A DNA stretch of 21,098 nt, taken from assembly GCA_016860845.1 (NCBI GenBank), contig BOKF01000078.1, positions 1 to 21,098 on the forward strand. The letters run 5' to 3'. Below, in pieces: positions 7,759 to 15,954 of this stretch (the first letter of the stretch is position 1; every line of letters starts with the position of its first letter). The position numbers were made by a program, and so were the translations under genes. Below the pieces are notes generated by a model. That model saw only the letters and a list, made by a program, of their open reading frames with translations. It did not search any database and had not been told where the DNA came from. Origin of the DNA: Chloroflexota bacterium (GTDB lineage Bacteria; Chloroflexota; Anaerolineae; 4572-78; J111).

Positions 7759-8591
7759 TTAAGACACTCTTAATCATCTGGATTTGCTTGCCACCCTCAG
7801 CCCCAAAGACCTGGCGGCATATCTCGTTGTAACTCGCTCCTACGGCTTTTAGGTCAAGTATCTTCTGCTCCTGCTCATTCGGAACTAGCACGGCCGGCGG
7901 CTGTGTAAAAACATTCGCTTGCCCTAACATATGCGGTGGTGCCACAAACAATCGGGCCGGCCTGTCCACATCCTCTCCAGCGAAGCGGATATATCCGCGA
8001 GTGCGGTCCCTCATGATCAGCCCACTCCCGTCATATTGAGGAACAATGAGCAGCTTCACGAAGTTATCTTTCAACGTAGCCCCTTTGCGGTCAACTCCCC
8101 AGGCATTGGCGGTGTCACTGTGCAAGATGAAGTAAAGCAGTACATTGACCGAGGCGTAAAGCGTCGTAGCTTCCAGGACCAGAGCGCGAGCATTGGGTAC
8201 GGCGTCAACGATGGTAAGCCTCCGGTGGCGACGGCTGGTTAGGGATGTGGACCCGATAACTACTCATCCCTTTATCCAGCCGCAAGAACACAAACACGAC
8301 CTCTCTGGCCAGGTCATACTCTTTGACCATTCGCTTCACATCCGGGTCGCCGGTAGCCCGGACACCCCGGTAAGGCACATAAGCCGCCTGACTCTCACCA
8401 AACAGATAGGACTCCCCCCGTGGAGGGTCTTTCGATTCGGCCACGTCAACGACCAGGCAGCCCCGGCCCTGTTTTTGATATTGCTGCCAGGCAAAGGCAG
8501 CGGCGACGGGCCAATTGATTTTGATGAATTCCGCGTGGCTCTCGCGGCTTTCCCGGCCGGTGGGGAGGTCTTCGGGTTTGAACTTTGCCAT
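7736..8591 (-). pseudogene. Hypothetical gene probably split by a frameshift (128- and 129-codon halves)
   Basis: The first frame (8591 down to 8205) reads MAKFKPEDLPTGRESRE onward, with AFAWQQYQKQGRGCLVVDVAE and AYVPYRGVRATGDPDVKRM, then stops at EAYHR. A second frame is open from about 8270 and reads protein-like LTIVDAVPNARALVLEAT, ATTLYASVNVLLYFILHSD, GYIRFAGEDVDRPARLFVAPP and a possible C-terminal helix-turn-helix (ILDLKAVGASYNEICRQVFG). It has no ATG, GTG or TTG until TTG 8125, deep inside this good-looking sequence. That favours one gene with a frameshift near 8205-8230. The alternative is two genes, the second starting at TTG 8125 or at an unusual codon. Family unknown. The context suggests cargo or control genes of the integrated element. 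Confidence 0.55.
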
Positions 8592-8615
8592 CTGGGCTAT
8601 CGTTATCCTTTTTGT

Positions 8616-8801
8616 TCACGCCTCCTGCAAAATTCCAGGTGTCGGTGTAGGTAAGGGACGACGCCGATATTGCATGAGGGGCCAAATCAAGGTGGACAGA
8701 ATCGCCAAAATAAGCAACATCGTAATCAGCACCGTTACCAGGCTAGGCTTGCGGCTTTGTGGTTCATCGTCTTCTTCTGTTGGGATGTATTCCGGCCTCA
8801 T
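8616..8801 (-). CDS. Single-pass membrane peptide, 61 residues
   Basis: The product has an acidic N-terminus (EYIPTEEDDEP), one strongly hydrophobic helix (SLVTVLITMLLILAILSTLI, residues about 20-39), a basic patch (QYRRR) and a Pro/Thr tail. The charges predict an outside N-terminus or a simple anchor. GAGG lies 6 bases before the ATG. It starts 21 bases after the NACHT stop, so it is probably the last gene of the defence transcript and could be a small partner of the NACHT membrane protein. No family is recognised. Confidence 0.6.
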   Translation of the reverse strand: MRPEYIPTEEDDEPQSRKPSLVTVLITMLLILAILSTLIWPLMQYRRRPLPTPTPGILQEA

Positions 8802-8822
8802 GGTCAGCCTCAGCTCCCTTGA

Positions 8823-11300
8823 TTACTTTTTCGGCTCCAGAGAGGCAAAATGCTCCAACAGCAGCCGGTGGATGAAGATGTAGCCCCCGCCCACTTTTTG
8901 CAGGAAGATGCGCTCAGCGGCGTAGTCGAGGAAGTGGGCATAATGACGAGGGATGCGGCCTTGGAACCGCAGGATGAGGCGGAGGGTGTAATGTTGGATC
9001 ACATCGAGGCCGCCATACCAGGCAAAGGCTAATGTTCCCATCAGTAGTCCCCAGGCCAATCCGACATCCACCCCATTTCGGACTCCAAACAGCAACCCTA
9101 AAAGCAGCCCACCCACCAGCCCAATGATCAAGCCAAATACTGGACCGGCTAAGAGGGCGTTTCTTAAAGAGAGCCGAATACCCTGGTTAGGAACAGTTTT
9201 GGTCTTGACAATCTGACTCCTTAGCCCACCAAACATCGCGCTCACGATAGCACCATACAACCCGTAAAATAGACCGACTCCCAAGACAAAAAGGCGTTCA
9301 CCTATCAACTCAGCCACGAGACCACGCTGTAAACTATCCAGCAATTCTTGATGCAGTTCAAAGATCAGCCCAGCACTTAGCCCAAAGATCGCCCCACCTA
9401 TAAACCCAAACGGAACGCTTTTTAGACCTCGCTGCCATGACCACCGCAAGGCTTCGACGGTTTGGATGTCTTGAGTCAAACTTTGCCGACTCCCTCTTAG
9501 CCCCACAAACAGTCCAGTAAGCAGCATGCCAAGCATTACACTCCATAGCCCAAACCACAATCCGGCGAATAACCCGCTTATCAAGCCTGCAACTAGCCCC
9601 AAGATTAGCCCAACTACCCCCACATTGAGAACTTGCTGCCAACGAGTGGGACTCCTTTGCAGGATGCTATATTGGCCACTGCGTTGAAACCGCACTCCGT
9701 CAATGAGTCCCCAAAACAACCCTCCGATCAGTCCAAATACTACCCCAAATATTAGCCAACCCTCCAACCCGGGCATCAGGGTATTATTCACCTTCAGAAG
9801 TCGGGCGGCACTTACGCCCATAAGTAGACCCCACATCTGCCCAGCAATTAGCATACCAATTAGCCGGGAACTCAGGGCATAAACCCAGGACCAGCGGCGG
9901 CTGGCTAACCAGCTTGGTTGCAACTGTTCAATCAAGAAGATGGCCTGGTTGTGGCGGCTCATCTGTTGGGCTAACCAGGCTAATTGTCCCTTGGTTTGTT
10001 CATCAGGGTAGGGATGACCGGTTCGACCTTTACGCCTGAACATCCGCTCGATATAAGTATCTAACAAATGTTTGCGGCGGGCCTCAAGAGTGGGATGCGC
10101 TTGGCCCATCAGGCTTTCAACCGGTATATCCTGATAGGCCAGAATCAGGATTCCCAACATAAGAGGGGATTGGGCTAAGGTTTGTAAGTCGTTATCCACT
10201 TGCAGGGCAGTGCGCAACACATTCAACTTGGCCCCTGCCGCCTCAAGGTAGTCGTACACCTGCTCCAGGGTCAGCGGTTGCAGGCGAATTGCTCCATTGA
10301 GTTTGAGCCGCACCGGCAGGCTGATGTATTCCTCCAGCCGGCTGCAAACCACCAACCCCGACAGACCAAACTCCATCCCAAACTGATTGATTGCCTTCAC
10401 ACAGTCATCCCGGTCGGCCAGCCTGACCTCATCTAATCCATCAAGCAGGGGCAATAAACGATTATTTTCCAGCCAGGGCCGGCCTATCCGCTGTGGGATT
10501 TGATACTTGGCTGATAGCTCTGCCGTCAACCAGTCAATTAATTCTTGTCCCTTGCTCCAGGTAGACAAGTTGAAGACGACCGGCACCGGTTGGCTGAAGC
10601 TCTCATCCTGTTCAGCTTGATGAATCAGGTCGCGGGTTAGTTGGAGTAAGGTAATCGTCTTGCCTGAACCGGGTGCGCCCAGGATGAGCAAGGCACGATT
10701 CATCTCGTCAAAAATCTGGCTGATCTTCTTGTCGGGTGGTAGGGTTTGGCGGCTCTGGTCAGGTAGTTCCAACACCTGCTCCCAGGCATGAGCTACCGCT
10801 TCAAGTTGGGTCTCTTTGCCCAGGTCTATCAAGGCCATGGCGTGGACCGATTTTTCCAGCACGCCTTCAATCCAGAACTGCTTGACCTTACCCAGCAAAA
10901 TCCTCAAATCGTGTCGCTCTTTGGCTTCAGCCGGGGGGAGAGGGGGCGGTGGCGCTTCGTAGATATGGGTGATGATTTTGTTGCCAAAAACTTTATCGCC
11001 TTCAACCTTATCGCTCTTGACAAAATCGCCCCGGACATCACCGGCAATGTAAGTCTCCGCTTGCAGATTAATTGCCTGCCCGTTATTGGCGGACAGGAGC
11101 AGGGGTTTTAATGCCTCTTCCCACTCAGCTTGACTCAGTTCTCCATTTAAGGCTTGCTCGGTCAGGGCCATAGCCTTTTGGTGGTCTTCAATCTGGTTGA
11201 GCAGTTCGAGGGGGGCGTTGCCACCATATTTTGCTTCGCGCTGGCGGAGCGTGTTCAGATTTTGGGTAAGATTGATGAGGAAGGATTGGTAATCCGCCAT
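8823..11300 (-). CDS. NACHT-type STAND NTPase with a large C-terminal-half membrane domain
   Basis: 825 residues; ATG 11300 has GGAGG 7 bases upstream. The order is a helical N-terminal module (1-70, like STAND effector-associated domains); a short repetitive GDVRGD/GDKV/GNKI linker (85-112); a proline stretch; a NACHT NTPase with Walker A GAPGSGKT (208-215), Walker B LLPLLDGLDEV (282-292), LVVCSRLEEY (316-325) and PLMLGILILAYQ (379-390); then about 300 residues (470-780) of Gly-rich GLxxGL membrane helices; finally a C-terminus with FIHRLLLEHFA (809-819). STAND NTPases sense a trigger, bind ATP and oligomerise, and bacterial NACHT proteins include anti-phage members. Here the membrane segment could be the killing module, which is inference. 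It lies downstream of a type I restriction operon on the same strand. Confidence 0.9.
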   Translation of the reverse strand: MADYQSFLINLTQNLNTLRQREAKYGGNAPLELLNQIEDHQKAMALTEQALNGELSQAEWEEALKPLLLSANNGQAINLQAETYIAGDVRGDFVKSDKVEGDKVFGNKIITHIYEAPPPPLPPAEAKERHDLRILLGKVKQFWIEGVLEKSVHAMALIDLGKETQLEAVAHAWEQVLELPDQSRQTLPPDKKISQIFDEMNRALLILGAPGSGKTITLLQLTRDLIHQAEQDESFSQPVPVVFNLSTWSKGQELIDWLTAELSAKYQIPQRIGRPWLENNRLLPLLDGLDEVRLADRDDCVKAINQFGMEFGLSGLVVCSRLEEYISLPVRLKLNGAIRLQPLTLEQVYDYLEAAGAKLNVLRTALQVDNDLQTLAQSPLMLGILILAYQDIPVESLMGQAHPTLEARRKHLLDTYIERMFRRKGRTGHPYPDEQTKGQLAWLAQQMSRHNQAIFLIEQLQPSWLASRRWSWVYALSSRLIGMLIAGQMWGLLMGVSAARLLKVNNTLMPGLEGWLIFGVVFGLIGGLFWGLIDGVRFQRSGQYSILQRSPTRWQQVLNVGVVGLILGLVAGLISGLFAGLWFGLWSVMLGMLLTGLFVGLRGSRQSLTQDIQTVEALRWSWQRGLKSVPFGFIGGAIFGLSAGLIFELHQELLDSLQRGLVAELIGERLFVLGVGLFYGLYGAIVSAMFGGLRSQIVKTKTVPNQGIRLSLRNALLAGPVFGLIIGLVGGLLLGLLFGVRNGVDVGLAWGLLMGTLAFAWYGGLDVIQHYTLRLILRFQGRIPRHYAHFLDYAAERIFLQKVGGGYIFIHRLLLEHFASLEPKK

Positions 11301-11323
11301 ACGTTAACCTCCACTACCCTTTA

Positions 11324-11827
11324 CTATTTTCCAGGCCGACGTTTGACCCACTCTGCAGACGGCGGCGGTTCCATCACCGGCGGTTCTTGGCCCTTTGGAT
11401 ACCAGCCGGGTTGGGTCGAGCGGAGTTCCTGGTAGTAGGTTTTGAAGCGGCTGACGTAGGCTAACATTTCCGAGATGGGCTTGGGTTGAACCATGTTTTC
11501 ACGCCAGGCTTTCTTATCCATGGTACCCATAATCAGATAATCGTTGCCGATGACGGCCGGATTGTACTGGCTAAACATCTGGGTTAACAGGTGTTCCAGG
11601 GTGGATTTGTGACCGATCAGTAAATCACAGTGGCTACAGTAGCGGCAGGTGTAGTTGAGGGCGATGGGATGCAGCGGGTCAACGTGGATGAACAACGGCA
11701 GTTTGCGCTGCCCGGTTTTGCGGTCGCAGAAGGGGCAGCGCGACACTCGCACATCGGGGTAGGGGTTGAGAACAAAATTATACTGTGGCGGGAGACCGCC
11801 AAACTGCGTTTTTTCCGATTTTGTCAT
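11324..11827 (-). CDS. Hypothetical protein with CxxC / CxxCxxC putative zinc cluster
   Basis: 167 residues, starting at ATG 11827 after GGAGAGGAACA. The recognisable part is a pair of cysteine knuckles, CPFC (32-35) and CRYCSHC (62-68), around a stretch containing FIHVDPLHPIAL. This is the layout of a small zinc-binding fold. The second half contains KAWRENMVQPKPISEMLAYV and a proline-rich end. It is 23 bases upstream of the NACHT gene and 64 bases downstream of the hsdR stop codon, so it is likely cotranscribed with both. I cannot assign a family. A partner or sensor role for the NACHT protein is a guess based on position only. Confidence 0.7.
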   Translation of the reverse strand: MTKSEKTQFGGLPPQYNFVLNPYPDVRVSRCPFCDRKTGQRKLPLFIHVDPLHPIALNYTCRYCSHCDLLIGHKSTLEHLLTQMFSQYNPAVIGNDYLIMGTMDKKAWRENMVQPKPISEMLAYVSRFKTYYQELRSTQPGWYPKGQEPPVMEPPPSAEWVKRRPGK

Positions 11828-11842
11828 TGTTCCTCTCCAAAT

Positions 11843-11875
11843 ACCTTCCCGGAAGCTATCAGCTTCCGGGAAGGT
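11843..11875. repeat. REP-like palindrome, copy A (between hsdR and the zinc-cluster gene)
   Basis: Arms ACCTTCCCGGAAGCT and AGCTTCCGGGAAGGT surround the loop ATC. It belongs to the same family as four copies near and inside the hsd genes. The eighth stem pair is C-G here, where others have A-T or T-A, so the stem is preserved while the sequence changes. Confidence 0.85.
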
Positions 11876-11890
11876 GAAACGTAACTTCTC

Positions 11891-14800
11891 TCAACAATAC
11901 TCCCGAATATACCCATACGCCTTCTCGAACAAATCCTTATCCTGGTGCAACTTGTACTTAAACAACGTCTTCCGCAAAGCCTGCCGGACCTCGCGCTCGC
12001 CGGCGCTCGTGGTCTGCCAGCCGGGGAAACGGACCGGGCGGACAATTTCGTCAATGTCGGCGACGACGCGCTCGACGACGACGGGAGTGTTTGGGTTGCG
12101 GACTTCTTCAAACAGGGCGGTCAGGGCGGCTTTGCCGCGATCCTCGTCTTCTTCGGGCGGGGTTTCTTTTTCGGCCTGGACCAGGTCGGTGGCCAGGTCG
12201 AGCAGACTTTTCAGGAACTCGATGCTGTGCAGTTGGCCCCGTTCGTGCCGTTCTTTGAGGGCTTCGAGGCGCTCCGACAGGGCCAGGTAGCGTGGATTGC
12301 CGATATGCCGGCGCAGGCGTTGGGAGAGCTTGAACTCAATCTCCCTGGCTTTGGCGCGGGGGTCGGGGGTGTTGAGCACGGCTTCGAGTAGCTCGGCGTC
12401 GAGCACGATCTCGTCCAGGTCGTCGTGGATGGCGGCGACGGTGACGTTCTGGTGGATCAGTTCGACGGTTTTGGCTCCCAGGGCGTGCCAGATGAGCCGG
12501 CCCGTGCCGGTGGTCGGCTGGACCGAGACGTAGACCTGGGACAGCCAGCGGTAGTCGGCCTCGTAGGGCTGCAAGAGGGGGTCGGGCGAGAGGGCTTCCC
12601 AGATTTGGGAGAGCAGGCTGTAAGCGGCGGCAAAGGCGTCGCGGACCTCGTTGGTGGGCAAACATTCCTGGGCGGCGAGCAGTCCCTCGTAGCCGCTGAG
12701 GCTGCGATCCACTCCGGCGAAGTAGGCTACGCATTGCTGCATCGCGCCGGGCAGTTTGGCCTTGAGGTTGGCGATGTCGGAGACGACCTGGCGGAAGCCG
12801 GCTTCGTCAAATTCCAGGGCCGAGGCGATGTCGTCGAAGACGCCCAGGTAATCCACAATCAGACCGTGGCTCTTTTTGTCGCCGTAGGTGCGGTTGGTGC
12901 GGGTGATGGCTTGTAATAAGGTGTGGTCGCGCAGGGGCTTGTCCAGGTACATGGCCTGCAAAATGGGCGCGTCGAAGCCGGTCAGCAGCTTGGCGGTGAC
13001 GACCAGCAGTTGCAGCGGGTCGTTGGGGTCGCGGAAGCGGTCGAGCAGCTTTTCTTCCTCGTCGCGCCCGCGCTTGTAGGGCCGGTAGCGTTCATCCTCG
13101 CGCTCTTTGCCGGAAACGGAGATGACAATCTCGCTGGCCTCTGCCGGCAGATGCTCGTCGAGGGCGTCTTTGTAGAGCAGGCAGCTTTCCTGGTCAAAGG
13201 TGACGACCATACCCTTGAAGCCGTTAGGCTGGACGTTGGCCTGAAAGTGGGCGGCGATGTCGGCGCAGATTTTGGCGACCCGGTCCGGCGCTTTGACCAG
13301 GATGGCCAGGCGCGAGGCCATCCGGGCCAGGTTTTCCCGGTCCAGGTCGGTCAGGCTGCCGGTCAGGGCGGCGTAGGCTTCGTCAATGGCGGCTTTGTCA
13401 ATGTGCAGGTCAATCAGGCGCGGCTCAAAGTGGAGGGGCAGGGTCGCCCCATCGCGGATGGACTCCTCAAAGCCGTAGCGGCTCAGGTAGCCGCGCTCGT
13501 CCTCCTCCGCGCCAAAGGCGTAGAAGGTGTTGCGGTCGCGGCGGTTGATCGGCGTGCCGGTCAGCCCAAAGAGAAAGGCATTGGGCAGGGCGGCCCGCAT
13601 CTGCATGCCCAAATCGCCTTCCTGGGTGCGGTGGGCCTCGTCTACCAGGACGATGATGTTGTCCCGCTCGTTGAGCACACCGCCGGCCTCGGCAAATTTG
13701 AAGATAGTGGTGATGATGATTTTGCGGGTGTCCTGGCGTAAGAGTTGGGCCAGCTCCTCCCGCGCTTCGGCCTTGACCAGGTTGGGGATGTCGGAGGCGT
13801 GGAAGGTGGCGCTGATCTGGGCGTCGAGGTCCAGCCGGTCCACGACAATCAGCACGGCAGGATTGCGCAGGGCCGGTTGGAGGCGCAGCTTTTGGGCGGC
13901 AAAGACCATCAGCAGCGATTTGCCGGAGCCTTGAAAATGCCAGATCAAGCCCTTGCGCGGCGCGCCGGCCAGCACCCGCTGGACGATTTTGTTGGCCCCC
14001 TCGTACTGCTGGTAGCGGCAGACCAGCTTGAGGCGGCGGTTCTTTTTGTCGGTGGCAAAGAGGGTGAAGTGGGCCAGGATGTCGAGGATGACGCTGGGGC
14101 GCAGTAAGGATTGGAGGGCGGATTTGACGGATATTAACCCCTCCCCCGACCCCTCCCCTGCCAGGGGAGGGGAGGTTCTGGCTTCCCCCCTTTTAGGGGG
14201 GACTGAGGGGGGTCCCTCTACCCGCCACGGCCCCCACAGCTCGACCGGCATGCCGATGGAGCCGTAGCGCAGCTCTTTGCCTTCGGTGGCGACGCTGAAG
14301 ACGTTGCAGGCGAACAGTTCGGGGACGAAGCGCTCGTAATCCTGGTGGACCTGCAAGGCCCCATCCACCCAACTGACGGCGTTGCGCACCGGCGTTTTGG
14401 CCTCGACCAGCACCAGGGGGAAGCCGTTGACCAGCAGGACCAGGTCGGCCCGGCGCTCGGCGGCCCCGGCGCGGAAGGTGTATTGCGTGGCGACGACGTA
14501 CTGGTTGTTGTCGGGTTGCTCGTAATCAATCAATTTGATGGTGACGTGCTCGTGGCGGGGGCCAAAGGGCATGGATTGGTCGCCCCGCAGCCAGGCGGTG
14601 AACAGTTCGTTGGCCCGGATCAGGCCGTCGCTGCGCACGGCCAGGACGATGGCCCGCAGCTTGTAGAGAACTTCGTCAGCCCGGTCAGGCTGGGCGGCGA
14701 TGGTCGGGTTGAGCCGGATGAGGGCCTCACGGACGTAGGGTTCGACAAAGACATCCTGCGGCTGGCGGGGCAGGGCGATGCCGGGGACGAAATACCAGCC

Positions 14801-14932
14801 CAACCCGCGCCCGCTGCTGCCGGTAGTGACGTAGGGCTGCGGCGTTTCTGCCAGCCGGCCGCCGGCTTTCTGCGGCCCGGCTAGCAGGTCGCGGATCATC
14901 GCTTCGACGGTGTTGGACTCGGTGAAGGGCAT
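11891..14932 (-). CDS. hsdR: Type I restriction endonuclease, motor/nuclease subunit R
   Basis: 1013 residues; AGGAGG lies 5 bases before the ATG. The N-terminal PD-(D/E)XK nuclease shows Asp163 in RRADLVLLVNG and E177-x-K179 in VLVEAKTP. The superfamily 2 motor shows QGSGKS (334-339), VDEAHR (430-435), GLTGTPI (456-462) and a late LLTGFDAP...QAITRTNR block. HsdR forms the restriction complex with HsdM and HsdS, translocates DNA using ATP and cuts distant from the site. Residues about 241-266 are an in-frame insertion encoded by a GC-rich palindromic repeat between the nuclease and motor domains. The catalytic motifs are intact, so activity is possible. The gene is separated from hsdS by a RAYT gene and a HEAT-repeat gene, which is unusual, and a start remnant sits next to hsdS. 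Confidence 0.95.
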   Translation of the reverse strand: MPFTESNTVEAMIRDLLAGPQKAGGRLAETPQPYVTTGSSGRGLGWYFVPGIALPRQPQDVFVEPYVREALIRLNPTIAAQPDRADEVLYKLRAIVLAVRSDGLIRANELFTAWLRGDQSMPFGPRHEHVTIKLIDYEQPDNNQYVVATQYTFRAGAAERRADLVLLVNGFPLVLVEAKTPVRNAVSWVDGALQVHQDYERFVPELFACNVFSVATEGKELRYGSIGMPVELWGPWRVEGPPSVPPKRGEARTSPPLAGEGSGEGLISVKSALQSLLRPSVILDILAHFTLFATDKKNRRLKLVCRYQQYEGANKIVQRVLAGAPRKGLIWHFQGSGKSLLMVFAAQKLRLQPALRNPAVLIVVDRLDLDAQISATFHASDIPNLVKAEAREELAQLLRQDTRKIIITTIFKFAEAGGVLNERDNIIVLVDEAHRTQEGDLGMQMRAALPNAFLFGLTGTPINRRDRNTFYAFGAEEDERGYLSRYGFEESIRDGATLPLHFEPRLIDLHIDKAAIDEAYAALTGSLTDLDRENLARMASRLAILVKAPDRVAKICADIAAHFQANVQPNGFKGMVVTFDQESCLLYKDALDEHLPAEASEIVISVSGKEREDERYRPYKRGRDEEEKLLDRFRDPNDPLQLLVVTAKLLTGFDAPILQAMYLDKPLRDHTLLQAITRTNRTYGDKKSHGLIVDYLGVFDDIASALEFDEAGFRQVVSDIANLKAKLPGAMQQCVAYFAGVDRSLSGYEGLLAAQECLPTNEVRDAFAAAYSLLSQIWEALSPDPLLQPYEADYRWLSQVYVSVQPTTGTGRLIWHALGAKTVELIHQNVTVAAIHDDLDEIVLDAELLEAVLNTPDPRAKAREIEFKLSQRLRRHIGNPRYLALSERLEALKERHERGQLHSIEFLKSLLDLATDLVQAEKETPPEEDEDRGKAALTALFEEVRNPNTPVVVERVVADIDEIVRPVRFPGWQTTSAGEREVRQALRKTLFKYKLHQDKDLFEKAYGYIREYC
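14137..14213. repeat. GC-rich palindromic repeat inserted in frame in hsdR
   Basis: Two hairpins are visible: CCCCTCCCC...GGGGAGGGG (about 14150-14172) and CCCCCC-TTTTA-GGGGGG (14185-14201). Outer C-rich and G-rich ends frame the element. It is read through on the minus strand as HsdR residues about 241-266, which begin PPSVPPKRGE and end SGEGLI. A second element of similar design lies just upstream of hsdR. The peptide interrupts otherwise normal HsdR sequence between GPWRVEG and SVKSALQSLLRPS. Confidence 0.8.
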
Positions 14933-14949
14933 GGCGTCCTCCTAAATAG

Positions 14950-15034
14950 GACCCTCCCCCCAGCCCCCTCCCGTTTCGGGAGGGGGAGCCATCTTCTCCC
15001 CTCCCCGCTTCGGGGAGGGGTTGGGGGAGGGGTC
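14950..15034. repeat. GC-rich dispersed palindromic repeat upstream of hsdR
   Basis: The ends GACCCTCCCCCCA and TGGGGGAGGGGTC are near-complementary. The inside holds the hairpins CCCCCTCCCG-TTT-CGGGAGGGGG (14964-14986) and CCCCTCCCCG...CGGGGAGGGG (about 14998-15020). It fills the gap between the HEAT-repeat gene's stop and the hsdR ribosome site. It has the same style as the repeat inside hsdR. Strong hairpins here could weaken read-through into hsdR. Confidence 0.8.
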
Positions 15035-15038
15035 GTAT

Positions 15039-15908
15039 TTACTTCCGCTTGCGCTGTTTCTTTTGGCTCTGTTTGGCCTGCTTGCGTTTGGCTTTGGCTT
15101 TAGATTTGGCCTCTTTAGCCGCGTTGCGTTCGGCTTTGCGCTGCGACTTGGCCTGAACTGCCGTTTTGAGGTTATCCAGCATCTCTGCCGGGTCAAAGCC
15201 CATTTGAGCCGTCATAATAGCGCGATAATCGGGGGGTGGGCTGAGGCGCTGGTCCAACAAGCCCAGCGCGATTTGCACTTCCTCCCAATCCCCCTGGATC
15301 ATCACATCCACTTTATTGGCCGCAAAAGCCTGCTCGATCACCGGGGCTGCTTCAACCGCGTTCAGATCAACCAACTGGCCGATGAGCAGGCCGTTAAAAT
15401 TCGGCTCTTGCCCGGCGAAGTGGGCCAACTGCCGGCTGAGCGCGGCGACGGCTTCCGCTCGCAGTTCCGGGTGGCGCTGGGCCAGCTTAACCAGGCCGTC
15501 ACCGGCGGCGATACGTGACCATACATTCTGGTTAGCATCGGCCAGGAAAGCAGCCAGCGGTTCCAGGGCGGGCCGACCAAGGTGGGCAAAGACGAGGGGC
15601 AGTTCCTCGCTGGTCCAATCGTCGTCGTAGTCATCCACCCGGCCCAGCAATTCGATCAAGGCCGGAATGGCGCTGGTGGCTTGCAGTTGAGCCAGCGCCC
15701 GCCAGGCGTGCAGCCCCGCCCAGACCTCCGCACTTTCGGTATCGGCCCAGTGCAAATCTTCGTCCAGGACCATCCGGCTCAGTTCGGGGATGTCCTGCTC
15801 GGTCAGGCCCAGCGCCCGATAATCCCGCCACTCTTTGTCCTGCTGCACATCTCCCAACGCCAGCAGGCGGGAGACGGGTTCGCTGTAGGTTTGTTTTAAT
15901 TCGGTCAT
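15039..15908 (-). CDS. HEAT-repeat-like protein (DUF1186-like) with lysine-rich tail
   Basis: From ATG 15908 the protein has 289 residues. A GGAG site precedes it, and the longer start at 15941 would lie inside the REP palindrome, so the shorter one is chosen. The body is alpha-helical with HEAT-like units, for example ATSAIPALIELLGRVDDYDD, GRPALEPLAAFLAD and AAPVIEQAFAANKVD, then GDWEEVQIALGLL, which recalls the DUF1186 family. The last 40 or so residues are almost only Lys, Arg, Ala and Gln, a nucleic-acid-binding or disordered tail. It sits between the RAYT gene and hsdR. No restriction-modification role is known for such proteins, so it may be a passenger of the inserted segment. Confidence 0.8.
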   Translation of the reverse strand: MTELKQTYSEPVSRLLALGDVQQDKEWRDYRALGLTEQDIPELSRMVLDEDLHWADTESAEVWAGLHAWRALAQLQATSAIPALIELLGRVDDYDDDWTSEELPLVFAHLGRPALEPLAAFLADANQNVWSRIAAGDGLVKLAQRHPELRAEAVAALSRQLAHFAGQEPNFNGLLIGQLVDLNAVEAAPVIEQAFAANKVDVMIQGDWEEVQIALGLLDQRLSPPPDYRAIMTAQMGFDPAEMLDNLKTAVQAKSQRKAERNAAKEAKSKAKAKRKQAKQSQKKQRKRK

Positions 15909-15923
15909 GGTTTCTTCTCCAAA

Positions 15924-15954
15924 CCATCCAGGAAGCTTCAAGCTTCCTGGATGG
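15924..15954. repeat. REP-like palindrome, copy B (3' end of the RAYT gene)
   Basis: The arms CCATCCAGGAAGCTT and AAGCTTCCTGGATGG surround a single C. The RAYT stop codon (TGA, 15938-15940) lies at its centre, so the last codons of the transposase come from the palindrome. Confidence 0.85.

Noticed and set aside
12923..13741. Plus-strand reading frame opposite hsdR (272 codons)
   Set aside because: Antisense shadow of the helicase part of hsdR, with no credible start or domain.
15909..15941. Longer start for the HEAT-repeat gene
   Set aside because: The extra residues come from palindrome copy B, and a good ribosome site precedes ATG 15908.
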